DNA from: JACVRW01 sp963808545
GTDB lineage: Bacteria; Actinomycetota; Thermoleophilia; Solirubrobacterales; Thermoleophilaceae
NCBI GenBank assembly: GCA_963808545.1
Contig: CAWEGB010000015.1
Location: forward strand, 1-64,000
Direction: 5' to 3'
Length of the DNA stretch: 64,000 bases
A program made the translations under genes and the position numbers. Position 1 is the first letter of the stretch; the number at the start of each line of letters is the position of its first letter. The notes below the pieces were generated by a model. It ran no database searches and was not told the origin of the DNA. It saw only the letters and a program-made list of their open reading frames with translations. This document shows, in pieces, positions 9,544 through 17,578 of this stretch.

Positions 9544-10925
9544 ATGAACGACCCACCCGAAGTCCGGCAGCCGCGCGAGTTCCCGTCCCCGTGGGCGCGG
9601 TCGGATCGCCCGGTCGCGCGGCGGATCGTGCAGCCGCTCGAGGAGTTCGTCAGCCCAGGAGTCGGGCAGCGGCGCCATCCTCATGGTCGCGGCGATCGCC
9701 GCGCTCGTCTGGGCGAATGCCGCGCCGGCATCCTACGAGGACTTCTGGCACACCGAGGCCGTCGCCGGCGTGGGCACCCTCGAGCTGCACCTCGACCTGC
9801 TCGAGGTCGTGAACGACGGTCTCATGGCGATCTTCTTCTACGTCGTCGCCCTGGAGGTCAAGCGCGAGTTCATCTTCGGCGCGTTGCGCGACCGCAGCTA
9901 CGCAGCGCTGCCGATCGCCGCGGCCTTCGGGACCATGGTGGGCGCCGCGCTCACCTACCTGGCGGTCAACCTCATCGGCGGACGGCAACATGGACGGGTG
10001 GGCGATCCCAATCGCCACCGATATCGCCTTCGCCCTCGCCGCGCTCGGGCTTGTCGGACGGCGCGCTCCCGCGGAGCTGCGGACGTTCCTGCTCACGCTC
10101 GCAGTCGTCGACGACCTTGCCACCATCGTCGTGATCGCCGTCTTCTACTCGCAGGGCATCGCACTCGCCTGGCTGGTCGGCGGCCTGCTCGCGCTCGCCG
10201 CGGTCGCGGTCATGCAGCGCATCGGCGTCCGCGCACTCGCACCATACGTCGTCGCGGCCGGGGCGACATGGGTCGCCGTGCATGAGTCCGGCGTCCACGC
10301 CACGATCGCTGGCGTCGCCCTCGGGTTCCTCACGCCGGCGCGACCGTTCTACCCGCCTCGGGACACGAGCGAGGCCATCGCCGACCAGCTCGGCACTCTC
10401 GTCGCCGAGACCGATGAGGAGGTCAGCGAGGCGACGATGTCCGAGGTGTCGCGACTATCCCGCGAGGCCGTCGCGCCACTCGTGCGGATGGAGCACACGC
10501 TGCACCCCTGGTCCGCCTTCGTCGTGCTTCCGATCTTTGCCCTCGCCAACGCCGGCGTCGAGGTGACCCTCGACGGCTTGAGCGACGCGCTCACCGGGCC
10601 AGTGGGCCTGGGCATCCTGCTGGGGCTGGTGGTCGGCGCGCCGATCGGCGGCATCCTCCTGCCCATGGGCGTCGCGCGCGTCACCGGCGCGACGCTGCCC
10701 AGAAGCCTCGACTGGGCAGCGATCGCCGCCATGGCGCCGCTGAAGGGCATCGGCTTCACCGTCGCAATCTTCATCTCCATCCTCGCCTTCGACGACGACG
10801 CGCTACAGGCCCAGGCCACCCTCGCAATCCTCGTCGCCTCGCTGCTCGCGGGCTTCATCGGGATCGGATCGCTACTGCTCCGCCACCACCTTGTCCGCTC
10901 CGCGGCGCCTGACTCCCGCGCCTGA
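9544..10925 (+). pseudogene. nhaA: NhaA Na+/H+ antiporter, frameshifted
   Basis: Inner-membrane antiporter exporting Na+ in exchange for protons. Key blocks: LEVVNDGLMAIFFYVVALEV, the ATDIAFALAAL helix (E. coli D133), AVVDDLATIVVIAVF with the ion-binding Asp pair (E. coli D163/D164), LPIFALANAGV, and KGIGFTVAIFISILAF. Two one-base frameshifts, near 9665 and 9990, split it into three frames; from 9990 to the stop it reads cleanly. The helix X lysine (E. coli K300, in GKPLGI) is replaced by Ala in GAPIGG. Reconstructed length is about 460 aa. The 214-bp gap upstream shows no clear promoter. Confidence 0.88.
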
Positions 10926-11334
10926 GGAGAAACCAGCACGCGTCGCGAGCGCCTGCGCTCCGCCTGGACGAAACCTGGGCGTGCTCGAAGATCGTGTCCG
11001 CCCGGCCCCCTTCGCGCATAAGCGGCTGTGTCGGCTCGCGCCGATCCTGGCTCCTGGTCCGGACGAGTTCCGGCAGCCGCGCTCAGGTCTTCCCAGACCA
11101 CTGGATTGCGCAGGCAAGCGGAAGAGTCGGTCGCCGGTGTCGCTCGCGAGGAATCGCGGGAGGCTCCTCGCCCCGCCGGGTCTTCCGGTCTCGATAGCCG
11201 TCGGAGGTTTCGCCACGCGAACGCCGCCACGTGCCAGAACTCCCGTGAACTCTCGCAAATTGCGGAAGAATTTCGGTACGCTGGCCCGGCGTGATGCACC
11301 CCAAACTTCCTGCAAACCGCCACATTTAGACGCT
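10926..11334. other. Non-coding gap before a tRNA scar
   Basis: About 400 bp with no protein-like frame. Apparent open frames on both strands are Arg/Ser-rich shadows. A weak promoter-like pair (ttgcgg ... tacgct, 11259-11282) stands upstream of the tRNA fragment. No integrase remnant could be recognised. Confidence 0.4.
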
Positions 11335-11387
11335 GAGCGCCTTGGATCGCACCCAGGAGGTCGCCGGTTCGAGTCCGGCTAGCTCCA
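11335..11387 (+). tRNA. tRNA-Ala(CGC) 3' half, orphan fragment
   Basis: From the 3' strand of the D stem onward this is a tRNA: D-stem strand GAGC (11335-11338), an anticodon stem CTTGG/CCAGG (11341-11345 with 11353-11357), loop ATCGCAC with anticodon CGC (11348-11350), a 5-base variable loop, a T arm GCCGG-TTCGAGT-CCGGC (11363-11379), and the acceptor strand TAGCTCC plus A (11380-11387). One extra T appears in the anticodon stem. No upstream sequence can pair with the acceptor strand and the D loop is missing, so the gene has no 5' half. Such fragments are typical attachment-site scars; the intact copy would lie left of the window. Confidence 0.7.
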
Positions 11388-11394
11388 CTGCCTC

Positions 11395-11982
11395 TTGGAT
11401 CGGCCAAGGACACCACGCCTGCTCGCCCTGATGGTGGCCCTGTCGCTCGCGCTCACGGCGGTGGCCTGCGGAGACGACGGGGGGAGCTCGACAGAGCTCA
11501 CGCTGAACGGCCAGAGCACCGCCCTTGCGCTGAACGAGGACGTTGCCGCGGTTCTCCAGAAGCAGAAGGTGAAGGTCACGCCCATCGAACCGGCGGCGCC
11601 CACCGACACCGGGGCGATCCAGTTCCCGATCACCGGTGGAACCGTGGACTCGGACACGCTGGCCGGCACGATCGCCCACCGCGGCGGGCTGCTGTTCACG
11701 GTTGGCAAAGAGACCCTCGAGATCACCAACTTCGTGGCCGACACCGAGTCCGGCGTCCTCAGCGCGACCGCCGGTGCCGCCGAACTGCCGATTCTGGCGC
11801 TCGATCTCGAGCAGGTGAAGAAATCGACGAGAGATGGAGCCATCGTGGCCTCGGGGATCACCACCACCCTCACCGACTACGCAGCCGCCGCGATGAACAG
11901 CATCCTCGGAGTCACGTTCTTCGAGGAGGGCCTGCCGCTGGGCGAGCTGACCGTCACCGCCACCGCCGCACCCGCCTCGTAG
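11395..11982 (+). CDS. Secreted lipoprotein of unknown function
   Basis: The N-terminus has a basic head, a hydrophobic stretch and the lipobox LTAVAC (Cys at residue 25), so the protein should be lipid-anchored outside the membrane. The mature part is about 170 residues, Thr/Ala-rich and acidic, with GGTVDSDTLAGTIAHRGGL and a matching later segment, which recalls HtaA-like beta-rich repeats only faintly. Start TTG 11395 keeps the full signal peptide and lies 8 bp past the tRNA fragment; an ATG at 11431 would lose the basic head. Function unknown. Confidence 0.75.
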   Translation: MDRPRTPRLLALMVALSLALTAVACGDDGGSSTELTLNGQSTALALNEDVAAVLQKQKVKVTPIEPAAPTDTGAIQFPITGGTVDSDTLAGTIAHRGGLLFTVGKETLEITNFVADTESGVLSATAGAAELPILALDLEQVKKSTRDGAIVASGITTTLTDYAAAAMNSILGVTFFEEGLPLGELTVTATAAPAS

Positions 11983-12018
11983 GCCGCCTGGGTCCCGCCG
12001 GGCCGATCACCCAGCGGC
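11983..12018. terminator. Hairpin between convergent genes
   Basis: GCCGCCTGGGT (11983-11993) pairs with ACCCAGCGGC (12009-12018), a 10-bp stem with one bulged C and a 15-base loop. It starts right after the lipoprotein stop and overlaps the end of the opposite-strand gene, so it could end transcription in both directions. No T run follows. Confidence 0.4.
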
Positions 12019-12201
12019 TCGCGCCTCCGCCCGGCGAAGGCGGGCAGCGGCACCGTCGGAGGCTCGCTCGAGCTCCCTCAGCTTGCCCTGGCTGACCGCG
12101 CGTCCGCCGTAGAGCCTCGCTCGATAGAGGGCGAGCCGCTCGCCGCGATAGCGCGCTTCGTCACGCAGCCGCACCAGCTCGTCGTGAGCGGAAAGGCTCA
12201 C
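12007..12201 (-). CDS. Small charged helical protein
   Basis: A 64-residue protein, mostly predicted helix and rich in Arg, Leu, Ala and Glu (LRELERASDGAAARLRRAEA). No known domain. Its start overlaps the stop of the zinc-ribbon gene upstream by 4 bp, so both are translated from one message. Similar short proteins occur in Thermoleophilia in my recollection. Function unknown. Confidence 0.55.
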   Translation of the reverse strand: MSLSAHDELVRLRDEARYRGERLALYRARLYGGRAVSQGKLRELERASDGAAARLRRAEARAAG

Positions 12202-12455
12202 GGCTTCTCCGTCGGCATGGGCAGCACCACTGCCTGGGCCATCGCCTCGGAGCTGAAGTCGCCCGCGTCGTCGAGCCAGAGTTCGGCTTCGAGCCGCGGA
12301 TGATCCTCCATCACCCGGAACCCGACGATCTCAGCGAGCTCGCCCACCGGTTCGAGCCGGCGGCCGCAGCCCGGACATAGATTGCCGACCAGGTTCTCCG
12401 GGGCCGGAGTGCTGTGCAACCGCAGCTTGCATGCCACGCATTTGAAGTGGGGCAA
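12198..12455 (-). CDS. Small zinc-ribbon protein
   Basis: 85 residues. The N-terminal half has two CxxC pairs, KCVACKLRLH and NLCPGCGRRL, spaced about 18 residues apart, as in zinc ribbons. The C-terminal half is acidic (HPRLEAELWLDDAGDFSSEA). First gene of a two-gene minus-strand unit and divergent from the helix-turn-helix gene at 12527, with 71 bp between them. Role unknown. Confidence 0.6.
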   Translation of the reverse strand: MPHFKCVACKLRLHSTPAPENLVGNLCPGCGRRLEPVGELAEIVGFRVMEDHPRLEAELWLDDAGDFSSEAMAQAVVLPMPTEKP

Positions 12456-12491
12456 CAGGGCCGCCTTCGGTTGGTGTCGGAGGGGTCACCT

Positions 12492-12529
12492 AGGACACTT
12501 GAATCTAGAAAAGCTAGTCTACTCTTGTG
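12492..12529 (+). promoter_or_regulatory. Possible leaderless promoter
   Basis: AGGACA (12492-12497), a 17-base spacer, TAGTCT (12515-12520), then 6 bases to the GTG start at 12527. The spacing fits a sigma-70 type promoter whose transcript begins at the start codon, as is common in actinomycetes. A short inverted repeat CTAG-N5-CTAG (12505-12517) covers the spacer and could be an operator. Confidence 0.4.
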
Positions 12530-12839
12530 GGCCGGGACGACACGCCCAGCTGGTCGTTTCTCACCAACCACGCCCAGGTGCTGATCTGCATCGCGCACGA
12601 CCCGGGAGTCCGCCTGCGCGAGATCGGCGACGACGGTCGGGATCACCGAGCGCGCCGCGCACCGCATCGTCGTGGAGCTGGCCGCGGCCGGCTACATCTG
12701 GCGAAGGCGCACTGGCCGCCGCAACCACTACACGATCCAATCCCACCTGCCGCTTCCCGACCCGCTCGCACGCGAGCAGAAGATCGGAGACCTCCTCGAC
12801 ATCCTCGCCGGGGAGCAGCGCTCCGAGACCGAGCGGTGA
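12527..12839 (+). pseudogene. Winged-helix regulator, one frameshift
   Basis: About 103 residues after removing one extra G near 12636. The protein starts at GTG 12527 with HAQVLICIAHDPGVRLREIG, then in the next frame VGITERAAHRIVVELAAAGY and IWRRRTGRRNHYTIQ, a standard MarR/ArsR-like winged helix with a basic wing, followed by an acidic tail. The stop overlaps the next gene's GTG (GTGA). Likely a DNA-binding regulator of its own unit or of the divergent zinc-ribbon pair. The frameshift is isolated and probably an error. Confidence 0.65.
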
Positions 12840-13813
12840 CGGTCCCGGGGCGGCTCGCAGGACAGGTTTCCGCGCTCCGTGACTTCGGTCGCCGCCGAAG
12901 CACCCTGATCACGGTCGTGGGCTCGCTGGCCACCGCGGGGCTCCTCGCCTTCCTGCTCGCCGGGCGCCGCGACGAATTCGCGGCCGCGCTCTCCGGCGCC
13001 GCGGCCTGGGTGCTCGCCCTCACGGTGCTGCTGCAGATCGTCGCGCTGGTGTCGCGCAGCGAGGCCTGGCATCTGACCATCGAAGAGGCCGGTGGCACGG
13101 TCGATCGCCGCGTTCTCTACCGAGCATCGAGCATGGGTGTCCTCGGCGGCCTGATCAACGCTCAGGCCGCGGTCGCCGCTCGCATCGCTGCGCTGCGCCG
13201 CTCCTCCCCGGATGCCAGTCCGCGGGTACCGACCCTGATCGCCGCGGAGCTTCCGATCGTGGTCGTCGAGGCGGCGCTGGCCGCGCTGACGTCGTTCACC
13301 TTGGTGGGGCCGCTGGGGCTGCCCTGGTGGCTGCCGCTCATCTGTCTCGCGGTGATCGGAGCGACCTGCGTCGGCCTGCGGCGGCTCGCCCTGCGGAAGG
13401 GGCGCGAGCTATGGAAGGGCCTCGCCATAATCCGCAGCCTGGCCCGCGGGAGCCGCCTGATCGCCTTCGTGCTGGTGGCTGTGTTCGCGCAGATCCTCCG
13501 CAACTGGCTGCTGCTGCACGCGGTGGGCGTCGACGCCTCGCTCTTCGACGCCGTCGCCGTGTTGATCGCTGTGGTGACGCTCGCTGCGCTGCCGGTCGGG
13601 CCCAGCGTCGGCGCCGCGGCGGCGGTGCTCATCCTCGGCAGCGACGGGGTGGCGGCGGCAGCGGCCGCCGGTGTGCTGATGACGGTGACCGGAACGGTCG
13701 GCGGGCTCTGCTTCGCCGCGTGGGCCGGCGCTGACAAGCTCTGGTCGGTCAGCCGCGGGGTGCCGGCACGGCCAGCACGAGGGCCGGCGCCGCGGCCCGG
13801 CGCTGCTGGATGA
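12836..13813 (+). CDS. Flippase-like membrane protein (LPG synthase TM family)
   Basis: About 325 residues with at least seven hydrophobic helices (for example LITVVGSLATAGLLAFLLA, AAWVLALTVLLQIVALV and LPIVVVEAALAALTSFTLV). The layout resembles the lysylphosphatidylglycerol synthase transmembrane region / AglD-type family (UPF0104), whose members move or modify lipids, but no lysyltransferase domain is attached. GTG start overlaps the stop of the winged-helix gene. Its last 65 bp overlap the convergent gene. Function in detail unknown. Confidence 0.6.
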   Translation: MTVPGRLAGQVSALRDFGRRRSTLITVVGSLATAGLLAFLLAGRRDEFAAALSGAAAWVLALTVLLQIVALVSRSEAWHLTIEEAGGTVDRRVLYRASSMGVLGGLINAQAAVAARIAALRRSSPDASPRVPTLIAAELPIVVVEAALAALTSFTLVGPLGLPWWLPLICLAVIGATCVGLRRLALRKGRELWKGLAIIRSLARGSRLIAFVLVAVFAQILRNWLLLHAVGVDASLFDAVAVLIAVVTLAALPVGPSVGAAAAVLILGSDGVAAAAAAGVLMTVTGTVGGLCFAAWAGADKLWSVSRGVPARPARGPAPRPGAAG

Positions 13814-14238
13814 CCACGGCGATGGCTCCGTTGACCAGGCAGAAGTAGGCCGGATAGAGCAGCAGCGAGGGGTCGAGGGCCCCCACCGCGCCGACCGCCA
13901 CCAGCGGCTCGCCGGCGAGTGATCCAGCCCACCACACCGGCCGCCGCGATGGCGATCATGACCATGTCGCCGGCGGCAACGCAGCCCTCGCCGTGCCGGA
14001 TGGCCATCACGAAGATGAGCGCGGTGAGCAGAGCCTGGGTGCCCGCCATGAGCAGGCTCCACGAGGCGCCGTCCGAGTACTGAGACCAGAAGACCACGGT
14101 GGCCAACGTGCCCCAGATCAGCCAGGTCCCGCGGTGAGGACGTGTCGACCCCCGGGCGATGTCGCGCACGTAGGGAATCGTGTCCGCCACTCCCACCAGC
14201 GCGGCCAGCACGCCGAGGGCGGGAGCCAGCTCGTTCAT
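13749..14238 (-). pseudogene. PQ-loop-like membrane protein, one frameshift
   Basis: A small protein with several helices. Start ATG 14238 gives LGVLAALVGVADTIPYVRDI, TWLIWGTLATVVFWSQY and ALLTALIFVMAI; after a one-base frameshift near 13925 it continues LVAVGAVGALDPSLLLYPA and FCLVNGAIAVVIQQ to TGA at 13749. The repeated P-Y/W pattern in three-helix units recalls PQ-loop/SWEET-like proteins, but the match is loose. It overlaps the end of the plus-strand flippase-like gene by 65 bp. Confidence 0.5.
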
Positions 14239-14453
14239 CGCTCCAGCAGCGTGAGACTTGCCGTGCCGCCGAAGTGCGCGACGGTCGCATGCCGTGCAGG
14301 CGATCGGCCGGCCGTCGAATGCGGCGCCAGGGAACACGTCGACGGAGCAGGGCGTTCCGGCAGACGCGACAGCTACCTGCAGTGCATGCCTCCGGGCTTG
14401 CGGGTGCGGGATCCCTTTGTACGGCCTGCCACTAGCCCCGTGTGCGACCTACG

Positions 14454-15818
14454 TCACACCGGGCGCACGTTCTGGTTGAAGCGGAACAGGTTGCCCGGGT
14501 CCCAGCGCCGCTTGAGCTCCTGCAGCCGGGCATAGGACTCCGCCCCGCCGAAGGCCGCCACGACGCGCTGCTCGCCCTCGTCGCCGATGAAGTTGACGTA
14601 CACCCGGCCCGTGGTGAACGGCTTCATCGCCGCGCTCAGCTCCCGCGTCCAGGCCACGTTCGCCTCGTCGTCGCCCGGGTTCGCCCAGAGCGAGGTGATG
14701 TGCAGGTTGAACGGCGCCCGGCGATCGTGGCCGCACGCCATCGTCCCGTCCGGGACCCGAGCGACCGCCCCGCCGCCCGGGAGGACGAGTATCTGGGTGT
14801 GCGGCGAGGGCTTGGTCAGCTGGAAGCGGCAGAGGATCTGGATCGCCTCGTCGGGGAGCCCGGTGAGGAAGTCGCCGGTCCAGTGGTTGCGCTGTCCGGC
14901 CGGGTAGTCGGCGTCGATCAACTGCTGCACCTCGAGATACGGCATCGGCTGGACCATGTCGACGGCGGGCGGGCCGAACTCGCGCAACGGCCGCAGGGCA
15001 TCCTCGGCCTCGTCCACCGGCCCGGCGTACATCGCGATGATGCCGACCACCGGACGGCCGCGCACCGGCTCGGGTACGAAGTCGGCCGCCGGCGCCGTGG
15101 TCAGCGTCACGCCCGCTCCGACCTCGTCGGAGGCGTCCGCCATCACGTCGCGGAAGTTCGCCAGGACCTCCGGGGCCATGGCAGCCGGGTAGATCAGCAT
15201 CCCGCCGAGGACGGTTGGCCCGACGCGGTGGAGCCGGAGCTCGAAGCTCGTGACGACGCCGAAGTTGCCTCCGCCGCCGCGGGTGCCCCAGAACAGGTCG
15301 GCGTTCTCGTCGGCTGACGCGGTGCGAATCTCTCCATCGGCCGTCACGACCTCGACGGAGATCAGGTTGTCGACCGTGTAGCCACAGCTGCGCTCGAGCC
15401 AGCCGGAGCCGCCGCCCACCGCCAGTCCGCCGAGACCCGTGGTGGACATCCGGCCGCCGGTCACCGCCAGACCATGCTCTTGGGTGGCGGCGTCGAGCTC
15501 TCCCCAGGTGGCCCCGCCGGCGGCGCGACAAGTGCGCGTGGCGGGGTCGACCGAGATCGCCTTCATGGGCCGCAGGTCGATCGTCAGCCCGTCGTCGCAC
15601 ACCGCGTTGCCGGTCACGTTGTGACCGCCGCCGTATACGGACACGGGCAGCCCGTGCTCGCGGGCGAGGCCGATCGCCGTGGCCACGTCCTCGGGCCCCG
15701 TGCAGCGAGCGATCAGCGCCGGACGGCGGTCGACGGTTCCGTTGAACACCTTGCGCAGCTCGTCGTAACGGGCGTGGTCGGGGCCGATCATCGTGGGCGC
15801 CGTCTGCTCAATGGTCAT
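14454..15818 (-). CDS. FAD-linked oxidase (BBE family)
   Basis: 454 residues. An FAD-binding PCMH domain (about 35-205) contains GGGHN with H66, the usual site of covalent flavin attachment, and TTGLGGLAVGGGSGWL. The C-terminal berberine-bridge (BBE) domain ends RRWDPGNLFRFNQNV. The Cys that makes the second flavin bond in bicovalent relatives is not in TGGRMSTTGLGG, so attachment should be through His only. Such enzymes oxidise sugars or small alcohols/amines with oxygen; the substrate here is unknown. Stands alone; the LuxR gene downstream is co-oriented but lies upstream in transcription, 95 bp away. Confidence 0.9.
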   Translation of the reverse strand: MTIEQTAPTMIGPDHARYDELRKVFNGTVDRRPALIARCTGPEDVATAIGLAREHGLPVSVYGGGHNVTGNAVCDDGLTIDLRPMKAISVDPATRTCRAAGGATWGELDAATQEHGLAVTGGRMSTTGLGGLAVGGGSGWLERSCGYTVDNLISVEVVTADGEIRTASADENADLFWGTRGGGGNFGVVTSFELRLHRVGPTVLGGMLIYPAAMAPEVLANFRDVMADASDEVGAGVTLTTAPAADFVPEPVRGRPVVGIIAMYAGPVDEAEDALRPLREFGPPAVDMVQPMPYLEVQQLIDADYPAGQRNHWTGDFLTGLPDEAIQILCRFQLTKPSPHTQILVLPGGGAVARVPDGTMACGHDRRAPFNLHITSLWANPGDDEANVAWTRELSAAMKPFTTGRVYVNFIGDEGEQRVVAAFGGAESYARLQELKRRWDPGNLFRFNQNVRPV

Positions 15819-15913
15819 GGGCCGAAGCTACGGCGACGGGCTGGGCCCCGCATCGCCCGGAATCACCAACTTCAGACCGGCCCGACGTGGTCATTTCTGA
15901 CCACGCCCGTGGA

Positions 15914-17560
15914 TCAGACCAGGCCGTGCTCGAACGCGAACGAGGCCGCAGCGGTGCGCGAAGGCACGCCGAGCTTGGCGAAGATGTTCTGCAGGTGGCG
16001 AGCCACCGTGTGCTCGCTGATCACGAGCTCGGCCGCGATCTGACGATTGCTGCGCCCGGCCGCCACGTGCCGCAGCACCTCGAGCTCGCGGGCGGTCAGA
16101 CCGTGCTCAGCGGCGAGATCGGGGGCGGTCGCGATCGTCTCGATGCGCTGGAGGTCGGGTGCCGCCTCGAGCCGCGTGAACGCCGCGGCCGCGGCCTGAA
16201 GCTCGGCCTCCGCTGAGGTCTCGTCTCCCAGCTGTTGGCAGGCCATTGCCACGAGCACCGTGGTCCGAGCCTCCTCGTAAGGAGCGTCCAGCTCACGCCA
16301 GGCCTGCCCCGCGCGACGCAGCGAGGCCAGCGCGTCGCGTACGTCGCCGCCGGCGAGCTCCACCGCTCCCCGAGCGTGCGCGGCGGTGGCGGCCACCATC
16401 TGACCCTCCCAGCCCGCCGCGATCCGGTCGAGCTCGTCGCACGCCCGGCGCGCGCCCGCCACGTCCCCCTGGTCCAACAGGATCTCGACCCCGGCCGCCA
16501 GCAGTCCGGTGCGGCTGGAGGGCTCAGGCGTCTCGTCGAGCAGGCGGCTGACGGCGGCGGCCGCGGCGTCGCCCTGCCCCTGGGCCAGCCACAGGAGAGC
16601 CAGCCCCGGCTGGGGCTCGAGACCCGATCGGCGAGCTTCGCCGTACGCGCGCTCCGCGGACGAGAGCTCTCCTCTAAGACGGTGGAGCTCGCCCCGGCGG
16701 TAGTGCGCCTGCGCGACACCGCCGCTGTTGGAGGCCGCCGCGCAGCGCTCTCCGGCCCGGCGCGCCTCCTCCAGAGCGAGAGGCCAGGCCCCATGGAGCT
16801 GCATGAGCTCCGCGCGATGAACGAGGCAGGTGCCGCTGAAGCTCACCATGTCCGGCTGCTGCTCGCACCAGCTCGTGAGAGCATCGGTCCACTCCTGGGC
16901 GCGACGCGGATCGTGAGCCGCCTGGCAGCTCGTGATCACGCCGCAGTAGACGAGGCCGTTGACGATCGGCGACAGCTCGCCCGCCGTGACGGCGACCATG
17001 GCCTCGTCCAGGAGACGCAGGCCGTCGGCCACCCGGCCCTCCTTGATCAGCAGCATTCCCTGGTCCTGGGCGGCGAGGGCGATCAGATCGGCGTCACCGA
17101 ACCGCTCCCCGGCGGCCAGCGCGTCGTCCGCCGCGGCGATCGCGCCGGCGCGATCACCGGCGCCCTCGCGTTCGAACATCAGCGACAGCTTCAGGTAGCC
17201 ACGCTCCACGCGGTCCCGGCCGTCGCGCTCCACCAGTCGGCGTGCCCGGCCCAGCCAGCCCGTGGACCTGGCCGGCTCCCCGCGTACGAGCAGGTTGATG
17301 TGGATCCACCAGGCGCAACGGGCCGCGCGCAGAGGCTCGTCCAGATCCAGATGCAACCGATGGGCGCGCTCGAGGCAGGCCACGTGCTCCGCGTCGCGCC
17401 CGAGCATGTAGGCCGCCGTGGCCAGCAGCCCGAGGTCGTCGGCGCCGAGCGGCGTGGCCCGGTCAGCGCCGGCGAGCAGCCGGTGAGCCTCGGTCCATTC
17501 CCGGCGCCCGTACGACCGGCGGCCGAGCTCCAGCGTGTCGGACTTGGCCGGTTGCGCCAC
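15914..17560 (-). CDS. LuxR-family regulator with TPR-like repeats
   Basis: About 548 residues. Residues 1 to about 480 are helical repeats of TPR character (GDADLIALAAQDQGML, AQAHYRRGELHRLRGELSSA), and the last 65 form a LuxR helix-turn-helix (LTARELEVLRHVAAGRSNRQ, SEHTVARHLQNIFAKLG). It lacks the N-terminal NTPase domain of MalT/LAL regulators. The open frame extends to 18508, but that part is antisense to the SDR gene, so I place the start at GTG 17560. Only 18 bp separate it from the divergent SDR ATG; it may regulate that gene or the FAD oxidase downstream. Confidence 0.85.
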   Translation of the reverse strand: MAQPAKSDTLELGRRSYGRREWTEAHRLLAGADRATPLGADDLGLLATAAYMLGRDAEHVACLERAHRLHLDLDEPLRAARCAWWIHINLLVRGEPARSTGWLGRARRLVERDGRDRVERGYLKLSLMFEREGAGDRAGAIAAADDALAAGERFGDADLIALAAQDQGMLLIKEGRVADGLRLLDEAMVAVTAGELSPIVNGLVYCGVITSCQAAHDPRRAQEWTDALTSWCEQQPDMVSFSGTCLVHRAELMQLHGAWPLALEEARRAGERCAAASNSGGVAQAHYRRGELHRLRGELSSAERAYGEARRSGLEPQPGLALLWLAQGQGDAAAAAVSRLLDETPEPSSRTGLLAAGVEILLDQGDVAGARRACDELDRIAAGWEGQMVAATAAHARGAVELAGGDVRDALASLRRAGQAWRELDAPYEEARTTVLVAMACQQLGDETSAEAELQAAAAAFTRLEAAPDLQRIETIATAPDLAAEHGLTARELEVLRHVAAGRSNRQIAAELVISEHTVARHLQNIFAKLGVPSRTAAASFAFEHGLV

Positions 17561-17578
17561 AACGCTAGTTTGCCGCTC

